DNA of 64,000 nucleotides, from the NCBI GenBank assembly GCA_034359265.1, contig CP136893.1, forward strand, positions 26,420,001 to 26,484,000, given 5' to 3'. How positions within the stretch are numbered: the first letter of the stretch is position 1; every line of letters starts with the position of its first letter. A program made the translations under genes and the position numbers. Shown one piece after another: positions 24,553 to 35,764 of this stretch. The notes beneath the pieces are model-generated. The model searched no databases and was not told where the DNA came from. It saw nothing but the letters and a program-made list of their open reading frames with translations. Source of the DNA: Canna indica (lineage: Eukaryota; Streptophyta; Magnoliopsida; Zingiberales; Cannaceae).

Positions 24553-25258
24553 TTAAGAGAATGTGTTCCATGTTCGTGTGAGTTCTCTTCTGAAGAGTTC
24601 AACAATTCTATAGGCGTCTTTTCCAAGGGCCTCTATGATCCTGTAGTGGTCTTCACAGTTCGGGGTGAGCTTTTCTTCTTCGACTGACTTCGTTTGATAT
24701 TCGATATTTCGGATGACCAAGTCTCCTTTTGTAGAGGTCCTCGGTTTGACATGCTTGTCGTATTTCCGAGTTATTCCGAGCTTCATAGCCCCTTCTCTGA
24801 TTCTAGCGAGTTCTTGCTCTTCCTTGAGGTTTGGCTTGGCAGGTTTCTGAATTATTCTGCTCCTCAAATGTAGTTATGCAGATGTTGGGCTCTACGATCT
24901 AAATAGGAATTATGACATCTGCTCCATAAATGAGCCTCTAGGGAGTTTCCAGGGTAGAGGATTTAGTGGTTGTGTTATAGCTCCAAAGTGCTTCAGGTAG
25001 TTTTTCAGCCAAGTGCCCTTTAACTTGGTCGAGTTTCTTTCTAAGTCATGCCAAGATGACCTTATTGGATGCTACGGTCAGGCCATTTGTCTGTGAGTGC
25101 TCTACTGATGAGAAGAATTATCGAATGCCGAGGTCCGAGCTGAATTCTCGGAACCGTCTATCTATAACTTGTGTCTCGTTCTCACTGACGAGTTCACGAC
25201 GTATGCCATACTTGCAGATGTTGTTCTTCTATATGAACTTCTAGACCTTTTCGATCAT
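24553..25258 (-). pseudogene. Ty3/gypsy integrase and polyprotein C-terminus, fragment
   Basis: The minus strand shows integrase pieces in order: a CKYGI-like segment, DRRFREFSSDLGIR, a block corresponding to the usual HPQTNG motif (here EHSQTNGL), LWSYNTTTKSS and RLIYGADVIIP. The C-terminal stretch is RIREGAMKLGITRKYD, TKGDLVIRNIEYQ, GKDAYRIVELF and RTWN. In gypsy polyproteins this last part is the chromatin-binding region after integrase. Several stops and frame changes are present (for example after KV and KFI near 25240). It belongs to the same element as the gag/protease at 28301-30110. Reverse transcriptase and RNase H are missing between them, where a CACTA relic now sits. Confidence 0.8.
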
Positions 25259-25323
25259 GATTGAGAATTGCAAATAAGACATTGTTTCTTTTAATCATTG
25301 TTTGGTAACTATATAATAATCAG

Positions 25324-26038
25324 GCTAAGGATAGATTTGAGCCATTGTGGACATACTTGTTTCTAGAAACACACAAACAACGAAAAGAAGGCAAACCTAT
25401 AGATGTTGAGTCAGCTCGTATCAATGTAAGTCATCTACTATGATGGTAGGCCTATGAAAACTTTCTTGCTCATAGCAAAGAATTGTGAATTGTGTAGATG
25501 ATAAGGCTAAGATGCCCAATTGACTAGATCTAAGATTACTAGTTGTGATTTTACTGCTCAATTTGTTGGAGCTAAGTTTTTCTAATGATGTTTTTTATTT
25601 ATTTTTGTTTAATTATGATGTTGTTCAGTTTGGTTGTTTATTCTAATGTATCGTGATTTATCGAGGAAAAAAAGATTAAACTGCATGTTATCATTCTTTC
25701 AGGAAGTTTTTAAAATGAAGTTGAGTGAGCTTCCTAGTACTTCTCAATTTCAAGAAGGTGTTGCTATGGAAGATGATATATATTCTCAAATTTTTGGACA
25801 GGAAAGAAGTGGTCTAGTACGTGGTCTAGGGCTTGGTCTAACTCCTACTAGTTTGTGGGGTTCATCTTCATCTACAGGAACTTCAAGGAATGTACTGGTT
25901 TCTCAACATGATGATGAAGTTAACTAATTAAAGGAAGAAGTCAAAGCATTGAAGTCCAACCAAGCAAGAATGGAAGCCGAACTTGCTCGGTTGAAATTGT
26001 TTATGGGTATTCACGTGGTAATGAGACTTGGGAGTTGA
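25324..26038 (+). pseudogene. plant Transposase_24 (Ptta/En/Spm) C-terminal part
   Basis: Exon 25324-25425 reads AKDRFEPLWTYLFLETHKQR and EGKPIDVESARIN, ending at a gtaagt donor. It fits the THK…GKPIDVES block of Pfam Transposase_24. A second exon starts after the acceptor ttctttcag (25703). It contains YSQIFGQERSGLVRGLGLGL and a C-terminal coiled coil (LKEEVKALKSNQ, ARMEAELARLK). An in-frame TAA at 25925-25927 interrupts the coiled coil. The upstream part of the gene is absent. This protein accompanies TNP2-type transposases in CACTA elements. Confidence 0.75.
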
Positions 26039-26975
26039 TTTTGGATAATGTGGACTGCTAGATGAGTAGGCAAACAATTTTATTAATATGGCGATAATAT
26101 CAAGTTTATGATTAACTTTTTTTAATATATAATTCTCCTTGCCGCTAATAATTGTGCTTATGTCATTCAACTACTAGAATTGAATGATGCAACATGTGGC
26201 TGCACTCTTATTCTTCATTCATTTTATATGCATGGAAGCTTAAAATAAGTTTCATTTGTGGTTGGATTTTTATTCTTCATTCATTTTCCATGACTCGCAT
26301 GAGCACAAGTAGCACTAGTAGCTTTTGGAGTATTCTCCAAGTCCAAGTCTCTGGATTGTAAGCTTGTCTTAGCATGGAAGCTTTCACCCCTTCTTACTTA
26401 AGTTTGTTTGAAAAAGAAATCTCCATTTTAGATCTCCCGTTTCTGTATTTCATTAAATGGCGATATTGTTGGTACTAGATTAGCTTTAGATATTTTAACT
26501 TTAAATTTTCTATTAACTATGAGAATGCTTTGTAGTTTCTTAGAAGTATTACGTGCTTAGTACAAATTTTCTTCTTATTTGAAATGTATCTGTTTTGCAT
26601 AGTATATATAAATGACCTTACTCATATCAAAGATATATTACCCTAGTTTTTTCTATGCTATAGTCTTGTTTGTTGAATATTGTTTTGGATAAATTCTAAC
26701 CTAACAATAAAACATATGCACCATTTTCTTAATATTTGTATTTAACTGAAAGTTCCTAATCTTACTTATTTTTATTTTATTGATGTTATTACGTACTCCT
26801 CGCTGACATCTTAATTCATTCCCTCCCTCTTTCCTTGGTTCTACTCATGCAACATATATACTTATTTTGTAGTTTCTATGATGATTGGAGTTGAGATAGA
26901 TAAAAGATTAAGCACTGCTACAACATCTGCTATTTGCTAAAAAATCAGAATATAAATATTTGCCAAAAAGTTAAA

Positions 26976-26986
26976 GGGGGGGGGGG
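26976..26986. repeat. poly-G tract
   Basis: Eleven consecutive G within the AT-rich interior of the CACTA relic. Confidence 0.9.
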
Positions 26987-28300
26987 ATAGAAAGATACAT
27001 CTATCAACCCAACTATACTTTTTGTCTTAATAATTACTCTTCAAAAGTATATCATTATTTTTTTATTGAATTAAGTTTTAATTCAAAAAGCCTGAACACT
27101 CCAACCAAATTTCCAATATATACATACTGTTACAATTACCCCATAGAACATTGTACACCTTTATATCACCTATGCATGTAGATTGCTTATCCTTTGTTAG
27201 AAATTTAGCATAAATAGCATAACTATTTTTTCTCCAATTACACAATTAGAAAAGGCATCTTATAGAACCCGCAGAATTAGAAGTTATAGAACATACTTTT
27301 CCTTTGAAGAACTTTGCAACTTCCTGGAATGCTGGCATGACAATTTTTTTATCACTCGAGAGAGCAAAGAGCAAGAGTTGATTAAAAAAGTGAAATATCA
27401 ATACCCATCTCTATGCACTGTTATTTGGTTGATAAATATAAATTTGTGAACTGTTATATGGTTCTATTTGCCATCTCTATACAATGCTGGCAACCATTAT
27501 CAACCATTTAGAAGTCAAAAATATGAAAGTGCTAGTTTTTCTGATATTAATAATTATGCACATTAACCAACTTTAAACATGAATGTTCTATTTTGTTTTA
27601 GCAAGAACTACACTTCTATCATTTTTTGAGATTTACTTATGCCTTCTCTAATATCATCTTTTACAGTGCGATCCCTGGTGTAGAAATGAAGAATAAATTT
27701 TGGATCAACATGCTAAAATTCCAATTATCCTTGCAGCTTTTATACAATGGCGAGATGTATCTGGAATTTTTTTTTTTCATTTTTAGGTGAAGGATGCTTT
27801 AATCATTTTGCTTGTCTATTCAAACAATAAGGATATGAAAGACTATAATGTGTGAGGATGAGATTAAACTCTCAATTGAGTTTCTTTCAGTTTCTGAATT
27901 GTAATTCATGTGATAGTTGAAGTTCAAGTATTGCATAATATAGTTCTTTCTGTTTTTATCTGATTAATCTCATGATATTTAGTTTTGTTGTAATAGACGT
28001 TGCTATGCTATGATTACTAATTTAATTGTAATTATAAAAACCACCAATGAAGATTAGTTGATTATGACATTGTAAGATTTAGTAGCAATTGTAATTGCTA
28101 CAAAAATAGCCATTAAATATATATACATTTAGTGGAGATTATTTTTATCTTTACCAGCAATTGTATATATTTTTACTAAAGCTTTTAACAATAATAGATC
28201 TAGTGGGAATTCATTAATTGCTGGTAAAGGTTTTTATAGTATTTACAATTGCTAGTAAATGTCATAACAATCACCGCTAAAAAACTAAATTGTAGTAGTG

Positions 28301-30110
28301 AGCCAGCCCAAGATCATGCGATAGGGGCTTGAACACTGGACGACGGAGAATTGCTCGTTTACCGACTTCGTTCTTGGTGGGGAGCCGAATGTTGTCGCTA
28401 GCCATAAGTAGCCTCTAACGTTGACTCGCTCTCTTGAGAAGTCGATGAGTTCTCCATGGTAAGGATGAAGTGAATTTTTATTGATGCATATCTTTTCGAG
28501 CGTTGGCTAGAACAAGACGTTGGCTGAACTCCCTTATTCTACCAGGACTTTCCTGACAAAGAAATCGCCAGTGATTACGGATTAACAACAAGATCTTTAT
28601 GTTAATCCTTTGGAAGTCAGTTTCATAGAAAGATATTATTGATGTAGGCACGTGCGGCCTCTGTGGACGAGTTGCATCGTTGATCGTCATGGCGGTCTGG
28701 AGTGATTCAGCTCTGGCTGAGCTCATCTCGCCTCCTCCGACGAATTCACTTGCTATGTAGTCGATGACTCCACGAATTTCAGTGTAGGACTGCTCGGTCC
28801 TTTGGTCATCGTAAATGTTTATCGTACGACGGGGCGATGGTGTCCTACTAGAACTTCGACGTTGGTCACCGAGGTTGCGCCGATCTCAACTCCGACTTTG
28901 TCCATGTCAGACATAGTGGTCAAGGCGACCTTCTATGATCAGGCGCTCGATTTGATTTTGGAGAATCACATACTCTTCGGTAGTGTGTCCGTAAGTTCGG
29001 TAGAACTTACACCTCTTGCTTTTGTCAATTTTGGACGAAGGTTTCGGCCTTTCTAGGCCGATAGGAGGTCTAAGCAACTACATGTGGTAGATATGGAGGG
29101 TGACCTCCCTCTCCTGCGATGGCCCTGAACATGATGGTCTCTATCTTCACCCCCTCTGTCGGGCCTTTGCCCTTCTTGTCCTTAGTGGTGTCTTTGGTGA
29201 TTTGCTTGTCGGCCTTTCTGGCCTCACGATGCTTCTCCATCTCTATGTAACTTGCAACCTTCTCTTGGAACCCGATCGTGTCTTTCAGCTTTGCCAGGGC
29301 GACCAGGTTTATGAAGTGTCCGAGCTTTAGCCCGTGTTTGATAGAAAAAGCTCGACGCATGGGTCGACGACCATGGCCTAGATTCTCTGTATGTAATCTC
29401 TCAAGGGCTCATTTTTGCCCTTGTTTGATGTAGTGGAGAACGTCTTCGACTTTGGAGTAGATCCGGGATGAGGAGAAATGACTGGTGAAGGCATGCGAGA
29501 GTAGCACAAGAGTGTATGGACCCGATGAAAGGGAGTAGAACCACAATAGTTCTCTGCAAAGAACGGGGTCGGGCGCTTCGTTGAGTAGCATAATGGACCT
29601 GAACATTGTCAGGTATGTAGTTGGGTCGCCCATAACATCGTAGGACTTCAGTGTGGTCAGAAGCCTGAATATGAGTGGAAGGCATGTAGTCATGATGTGT
29701 TACGAAGGGTCCCAAACCGACGAGAAGAGGAGTAGTAACCTCTGTGTCCTTGGGATCTTTCTCATTTCTCTAATGGGTGTGCTAGAGACCTCGCCCCAGA
29801 GGACGGAAACTGGCCTCCTCCTCTCCGAGTGATTACTTTCTTCATGCTCTGAGCGGCGACGCTCATAATCGGCCGAGTGTTGTTCCCGGGACCGCATCAG
29901 CATCTCGACCTGAGCTTCTAACTATTGGTTCTCCGTCTCACGGTCGTTTATTCAACGCTGAGCTTCTTCTAGAGAGGGATTGGCTGGTGCTGGAGCGTCG
30001 CTCTTTACTGTTTCAGCGTCTCTAGGTAGTGGGGGTGCATCGTCGCCAGGGTGATGCCTGCATACGGTGGCGTTCACCTGACTCCGGGTACTAACCATTG
30101 TAGGGCAAGT
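28301..30110 (-). pseudogene. Ty3/gypsy gag and protease, fragment
   Basis: The minus strand reads gag first: start region VSTRSQVNATVC (near 30100), then GDPTTYLTMFRSIMLL (29600s) and ASYIEMEKHREARKADKQ (29200s). Protease-like sequence follows towards 28301 (VRGYLWLATTFGSPP, QFSVVQCSSPYRMILG), ending abruptly at the CACTA terminus. Frames change repeatedly. The order gag, protease, CACTA, integrase shows the transposon sits inside the gypsy polyprotein. Nothing here looks functional. Confidence 0.78.
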
Positions 30111-30121
30111 AAAATTTATTT

Positions 30122-30140
30122 GGCACATAGTGGGCACCAA
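30122..30140 (-). other. putative primer-binding site of the gypsy element
   Basis: On the minus strand ttggtgcccactatgtgcc follows the presumed 5' LTR and precedes gag by about 35 bases. This is the position and style of a gypsy PBS. The tRNA was not identified. Confidence 0.5.
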
Positions 30141-30536
30141 ATATTTTTGCCTAAAGTCGGAGTGATGTGATACGGTCCAGTGCGTCTCATGGTCAGGTGC
30201 AACTCCGGCAAGGAGGGAGGGGGGCTACAAAAGACACTATAATGTTCAAGTTAGGATGTAATCGAGGTGGAGGTCATAGAAATTAGACTATATGTTACTT
30301 GAGGTATGTCATGTCTGTATATATTGCAGGATGAGAGATGATTGGCGATTATGTCGTCCGATAATCTCGTAGGGATGTTGCTTAGAATAGATCAAGGCTA
30401 TTCCCTTAGATGTCGGGTTTGTGGGTGACGAATCCCCCGTGATTAATGAGGATGCAATTGTCCTTGTATGGTCGAGTGGAGCCTTCTTCATTTTTTATTA
30501 TATTTCGAGTAATTATTTCATATATTGGTTGTAAAG
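30141..30536 (-). other. probable 5' LTR remnant of the gypsy element
   Basis: It lies directly outside the putative PBS, is non-coding, and is cut by the hAT fragment at about 30541. No second copy was found beside the integrase end, so the LTR call rests on position only. Confidence 0.4.
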
Positions 30537-30540
30537 TCTT

Positions 30541-30870
30541 TTAGATCCAAGTTGAAAATCTTGGCTCAACAAAACTAAACAGCATTTCACTTTGAATAAT
30601 TAATTTCGCAAGTTCTTTGCGAAATTCTTGATCATATAAAAATGTTGTTAAATTAGAAGAAGTTAAATTGAGAAGTTGATAAGCTTGTGTTACCTTCGTG
30701 TTATGACCCCTAGCATGACGTAAAAGATGATTGCTTCCTCCTGTTGTTGAAGCCAAAATATTTTTTTTGCATTTTTGCATCGGGCTATTTTTGTGGTGCC
30801 ATCAACTTCAACAATTTTATCAAAAAAGTCCTAGACATCACTTCTTTTTCTACTTGATGGCCCCATATTA
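30541..30870 (-). pseudogene. hAT transposase N-terminus with BED zinc finger
   Basis: The minus strand shows FDKIVEVDGTTKIARC followed by CKKNILASTTGGSNHLLRHA, a C-x2-C…H-x3-5-H BED finger split by a frame change near 30770. After it come HNTKVTQAYQLLN and YDQEFRKELAKLII, the usual linker into the hAT catalytic region. The frame ends at 30541, so dimerisation and catalytic domains are absent. Confidence 0.75.
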
Positions 30871-31600
30871 ATAAATAGTGGACTTGTCTCTATGCTTTCA
30901 TTTTGTTTTGTTGAGTGATAGTGAGACATTTCTCCTAATGTATTGAAGGAAATTTCTTGAGAACCTACAATGTAAATCTCATGATCTGTCGCTAATCAAT
31001 AGAATATTATAAATATTATACTAATCAATAATTTATAATGAATAATAAAGATTAAAAAATTAAATAGCAATTTTGATGAACTTAAAAGAATTTAAGAGAG
31101 ATTAGAGAGTGTTTAAGAAAGCTTGGAGATGAGATTATTGGTAGACAAAATGAAAAATGATGAAGTATTTATAGGAGTGTCAAAGATATTAAAATGACTA
31201 AATTATCCTCAAAATTTATACCTATATAGGGTTAAATTGGTAAAAATACTTACCATTTTACCCTTGGACTTAAATTCTGACTAAGGGTAAATAGGTATAT
31301 TTAATAGTTTTTATTTTTTTAAAAAATATAGAGTCCGTTGCGTTAGGCCAATGTCAGGCCAGGCTTAATTGGCGCATGGCCTTGTGTTGGACTCAGCACG
31401 CCAGTTGTGCTTGGCATGGCTCGACACAACTTGCGTGACCAAGGAAAGGCCCAGCCTGTCCCTTGAGCACAACCATGTCGTGCTTGGCTCGACCCGAAAA
31501 ATTTCGAGCCGAATCAATCATGACCTTTTCGGGTTGGGTCGGGTCCTTGCCGCCCATGGGCGGGCCTAGCCCATTGCTGCCTCTAATCCCTGGGTGTTTG
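30541..31600 (-). mobile_element. truncated Ac-like hAT element, 5' part
   Basis: It carries the N-terminus of a hAT transposase on the minus strand (30541-30870). Upstream of that is AT-rich leader, then a GC-rich terminal region (31330-31580) with repeated gtcgggtcggg/ggcccagc-type motifs common at Ac-like ends. The rest of the transposase is missing and the gypsy LTR remnant begins where it stops. Confidence 0.65.
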
Positions 31601-31828
31601 AGTATATACATTCTCATATGGGTTTCATCCTTTGTAGAATGGGAGTACTACAACATTTTTGATCTACTGGAACGGTCGAAAACTGTTCCCAGAGCATAAA
31701 AAACCGTAGCCATAGACCTATGGGAACGGTTTCCCCATGTGTACTAAAATCCGCCGTTCCGCTAGGCTATAGGAACGGTTTTCCTAACTATGGGCACGCT
31801 GTCAAAAAAACCGTTCCTGTAGCTTGAG

Positions 31829-32062
31829 CCTATGGGAACGATTCCAAAACCGTTCCTATAGCTTTAGCCTATGGGAACGATTTTGGAACCGTTCCCGTAG
31901 CTTGCACCTATGGGAACAATTTTGGAACAGTTCATGTATCTTGCGCCTATGGGAACGGTTCTAAAACCGTTCCTATAGCTTGCGCCTATGGGAACGGTTC
32001 CAAAATCATTCCGGTAGCTTGAGCCTATGGGAACGATTCCAAAACCGTTCCTATAGCTTGAT
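31829..32062. repeat. six tandem 39-bp palindromic units
   Basis: Units start cctatgggaacg at 31829, 31868, 31907, 31946, 31985 and 32024, exactly 39 bp apart. Each contains gggaacgrttyyraaaccgt followed by tcctatagctt, so each unit is itself an imperfect palindrome. Divergent copies continue on both sides (31670-31828, 32063-32120). Such arrays bind the CACTA-encoded DNA-binding protein in En/Spm. Here that role is inference. Confidence 0.9.
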
Positions 32063-32504
32063 AGGAATGGTTCAAAATCGTTCCTATAGACCCATAACTC
32101 ATGTTTAGAAACAACTTTAAGCGTTCCTATATTATTTTATTTTAGAAACAATTTTACTATGTTCCTGTAACTGTATTTAAAAATATTTCATATAAGAGTA
32201 CAATTTGATATCAAATTTTCTAAAACATAATATTAATTAATTCTAAAATGATTTTCATTCATAAAAATTTCATGTAAAATTAATCCATTCAAAAATAAAA
32301 AATATTCACAATTAAAGTATTACTATTACATGTGAAATTAATCTACATCTTCCCCATCCAAATTAGCCAAGTCATCTTGATGATTATCTCCTCCGTGAAG
32401 TTCATCTTTCATATCCTAAATCATCATTTTTCTGCACAAATCAATTAATAATTAAAAATGATAAAAAAAGATTTCATAATCATATATTAAACTAAAATTA
32501 ACTG

Positions 32505-32597
32505 ATTTTGTGGATGATGTGTGGAAGTGGAAGAACCAAAGATACTATTGGCGGTGATGACCTCCTTGGCGGGCTCCTTGGTCACCCTGGTGGCGAT
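32505..32597 (-). other. possible captured exon, unidentified
   Basis: After an acceptor ttttag on the minus strand an open, GC-richer stretch reads ATRVTKEPAKEVITANSIFG. Base composition differs from the AT-rich surroundings. I do not recognise the protein, and no donor was found at its far end. Confidence 0.3.
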
Positions 32598-33644
32598 CTA
32601 AAAGAAATCAAACAACATTGGAACCTCAAAAGATGGCTTAGACCAATACAACCAGATCATTCATCCTGTAAAGCATTGAAGACATAAAGTTTCATCCTAA
32701 AATGAACAAAAATCTAATGGAGAATCAATTGATAAACAATGTCACTGAAGATACAAAGATAAGGCTCACGAATCAAATGGAAACATTCTTGCAGGTACAA
32801 AGATAAGGAAAATTTGAAGGTCAAAATAAAACATTCCTTTTAGAATGAAGGAAAAAATACAGGCATTAGCACAAAAGTGTCCCATTATTTCCAATTTCTA
32901 CAGAGTGCAGTCAGTCAAGTTATAGTACAAAATTCCAAATAGGTTGCAATTAACTATAACCACTATCATCCATGTGTTGACTTATTTCTCTTACTTTGAG
33001 CTGGTTGATATCAAACTATCCCACTCAGATTGGGAAATGATCTCATGCAATCCATAATGATGATTGACTATTCCTGGAATGAAAAGGTGCAACATTGCTT
33101 TCCTATGAGTCTTAGCATATACCAACCTTCAATGCGACAATTGATGGATTAAAACCTTTAACACAGACATAATCTATACCTATTGATAACCAAAAAAAGA
33201 TATTGAGTCTAACATCAACTTTTGAAATCAATCATATTTTCACGATTTCGAAAAAAGAGCAGAAAACCTCAATTAACAACTACAAAAAACAGTAAAAGAT
33301 CAAACGCATGCCTTGCCGAAAATCCCTTGCCAGCATGATGCAATGGCAGTCTTACTACATATCAATCTGCATATGGTTCATCAATTATCTTATCATGTTC
33401 GACCAACATCTCACAAAGACAAACTCAACAAGAAAATGGCAACAAAAATGAGTAAAAGCAATTAAGTGAGAAAACATTTCCTTTTTCCTTGCGGTTAACT
33501 TCTTGGTCAGTATGCTCATGTAAATGAACAAAAATCAGCAATTAAGTTATTCATTCTAACTCATAAGACCAGTCAAACTAGAAGTTATCAACAGCTTAAA
33601 GCAACTTACTACTATGAAGCATGAAAAGAAAGAAATGAGTAAAA

Positions 33645-33648
<4 letters not shown>

Positions 33649-33699
<51 letters not shown>
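33649..33699. repeat. (ag)n microsatellite
   Basis: About 25 uninterrupted ag units. Confidence 0.95.
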
Positions 33700-33701
<2 letters not shown>

Positions 33702-34393
33702 CACACGATGAATATGTCAAGTTACAGTTTCTTGCAATTAGCTCAACTATAACTCAATGGGAGTGAAAACTATCCTACATGATTGGATGATGACGATATT
33801 CTTGAGCAACTACATCATGCCATACATGAAGCTAAATTGAGAAATCACTTGTTTCCTTTGCATCTGAAGACTAGTCTAAAGCATAACACATTGCATATGA
33901 TATTGAGTCCCCTGATGAAGCAATTATTTCTAATTGATCTAATGCTGATATGAAACTAGGTTATGAAACTATTGCATCTCAATCTCAATATCAAATGGCA
34001 CTGATATGAAACTATTGCAGAAGGTAAATGAAGAGAAAAAACACATTAGTTATATACAGTATATGATACAAATGTTTCATAGTAGTTTAGCATCCTGGAG
34101 TTTGTTGTTAGGTAATATGTATAGTTTAGCTTCATGATTCGTATGTAACCTATACTTGATAACACTTGTTAGACTTTGAAGATTTGACAAATCTAGAAGC
34201 ATTGAAGCACCACTTGCTTCATGGTAATATAAATAAGAGGTGGTAACATCTTCATTAAGAGCACTATATTGTCCTACCAGCAGCCACTAGTTGACTGATT
34301 AAAAACTTGGTTTATATCATCATTTATAAAAGAACTATTCTATACATGAAGAGAGTAATATAAATATTACCTACATAAAAGAACAATTCATAC

Positions 34394-35260
34394 CAGGGAG
34401 TTTGACATCTTTAAGTAATTTCCAATTGGCAACTTTGCAGAATGAATTCCTTGTTCATCTGTTTTCTTCATAGTAATCCCCACCGGTTTCGATCCACTAA
34501 TCCCCCAATAATATAGATTTTATTTGGATCAATCTTCTCTGGTATAATTTCCACATCAGCAGTTAGATAGACAAGATTATCCTTATTCGCTTGGAAAGTT
34601 TCAATATAAGATTATCCTGGGATTTTTAAAAAAATTGGTGTCTATCTCTCCTTGGCATCCTGTCAATAGTCAACCAGAGATGAGTTGATGATGCACATCT
34701 CCCGTTTACTACATAACAATACATGATCTGCAACTTCCATTAGCTAAGAAATAAACTCACAGTAAAATAATTACTTCTTGTGTTTAAGGAATACAATGCA
34801 GTTTTAAAGAAAATAACAGATATTTAAAAGAATTAACAATAATTTATGGGAGTAATGTAAAATTAAGGACAAGAAGCAAATTTAATGGAGAGAAGTGATT
34901 GCCACCTGTTGAACGAGGCTGTGGATCTCGTTGGGCGTCATAAGATCTGAGAACTCGAGGTCGAGCACCACCTTAGGGACGATCTCGACATCCCTCCTCA
35001 GTCGCTCGGCACGCATCTTGCGCTCCTCCGCTCGCCGCCCCCACCCGCTCCCGTCGTAACTCCTCCCGCTCCACAATTAGTCGCTCCTGCTCTTCCTCCT
35101 TACCTGGATGGGGCAACGAGAGTTAGCAGGCATGTGTGTCGAGAGAGAGAACAAACGAGCCCTTACCTCCTCCACCTCCCGCATCACCACAGGCGGCTGA
35201 GGTGGGAAGGCGAAGCGTCGGAAAGAGGGGCGCTGCTCGGAAGAAGGGGTAGATCGAAAC
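34394..35260 (-). pseudogene. captured TRM10-type tRNA (guanine-9) methyltransferase exons
   Basis: First exon (35260 down to 34906): acidic/basic helical N-terminus, then VEIVPKVVLDLEFSDLMTP and NEIHSLVQQ, ending at a clean donor cag|gtggca. Next exon (34727 to 34394): acceptor gttgcag, then IMYCYVVNGRCASSTHLWLT. After a frame disturbance it continues with NKDNLVYLTADVEI, DPNKIYIIGGLVDRNRW, ITMKKTDEQGIHSAKLPIGN and YLKM. These are the SPOUT-fold core motifs of TRM10, which methylates N1 of purine 9 in tRNA. The IGGLVDRN loop is part of the SAM-binding knot. Frameshifts lie near 35010 and 34660, and the 3' end of the gene is missing. Intron between the exons is retained, so capture was from DNA. 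Located inside a CACTA element. Confidence 0.85.
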
Positions 35261-35459
35261 ACATAGGATCGAAGAAGGGGGAAGGAGGCAGACTGGTGGA
35301 GCATGCGGGAAGAAGGGGGCGAACCAGTGGAGCAGCGGGCATGGGAAGAGTTAGAGACGGGTTAGGGATCGCGAGAACGAGAGTTAAAGGGAACATAATT
35401 TTGGGGCAGAGGGAATTTTAAAATTCATTGGAGGTAAAAGGGGGTAAAATTTCGAAACA

Positions 35460-35755
35460 TATAGGAACGATTTTAAGTGCGAGATTTAAGAATGATTTTT
35501 TTTTTATTTCGTTTTTGACATATAAGAATAGTTTTGAGATTTTTAAAAGGAAACAGTTGTTTTTTTGTTCCCATAGTATATTAGTTAAGGGAACAATTTT
35601 TAAAATCGTTCCCATATATTGGATAAGGGAACGGTTTTTATTTGTACCCATAGTATATTAGCTAAGGGAACAATTTTCAGAACCGTTCCTATAAGTGATG
35701 TATGAGAACACTTTTTTGACCGTTCCCAAAAGTAGCGTGACCATAGATCCAAAAT
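35460..35755. repeat. right subterminal gggaac/gttccc repeats of the CACTA element
   Basis: Scattered copies of aagggaacaatttt, atcgttcccata and aaccgttcctata in both orientations mirror the left array. Confidence 0.75.
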
Positions 35756-35764
35756 GTTGTAGTG

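Larger units (their letters stand above)
25262..28300 (+). mobile_element. CACTA (En/Spm) relic inserted in the gypsy element
   Basis: The right end reads …aaactaaattgtagtagtg (28300), the complement of a CACTAC terminus. It is preceded by mirrored tagcaattgtaattgcta and agcaattgtat subterminal motifs (28080-28270). A Transposase_24-like gene tail lies at 25324-26038. No left CACTA terminus is visible. The left boundary abuts the gypsy integrase, so the left half is lost together with the gypsy RT region. 26040-28080 is AT-rich with no coding similarity that I recognise. Confidence 0.75.
31646..35764. mobile_element. CACTA-type element carrying captured TRM10 exons (Pack-CACTA)
   Basis: The left end (t)actacaacatttttgatct at 31646 and right end gatccaaaatgttgtagtg at 35764 are inverse copies of a CACTACAACAT terminus. 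The first base of the left end is mutated. Flanks gag and tag could be a degraded 3-bp duplication. Both subterminal zones are full of gggaacggtt/aaccgttccc repeats. I found no CACTA transposase inside. Instead the interior carries minus-strand exons with splice sites matching a TRM10-type tRNA methyltransferase (34394-35260). Other stretches (32130-34390) are AT-rich, with one possible extra exon (32505-32597). Confidence 0.8.

Noticed and set aside
26940..26990. poly-G tract as a possible G-quadruplex or telomere-like site
   Set aside because: A single G11 run without repeated G-blocks does not make a convincing quadruplex.
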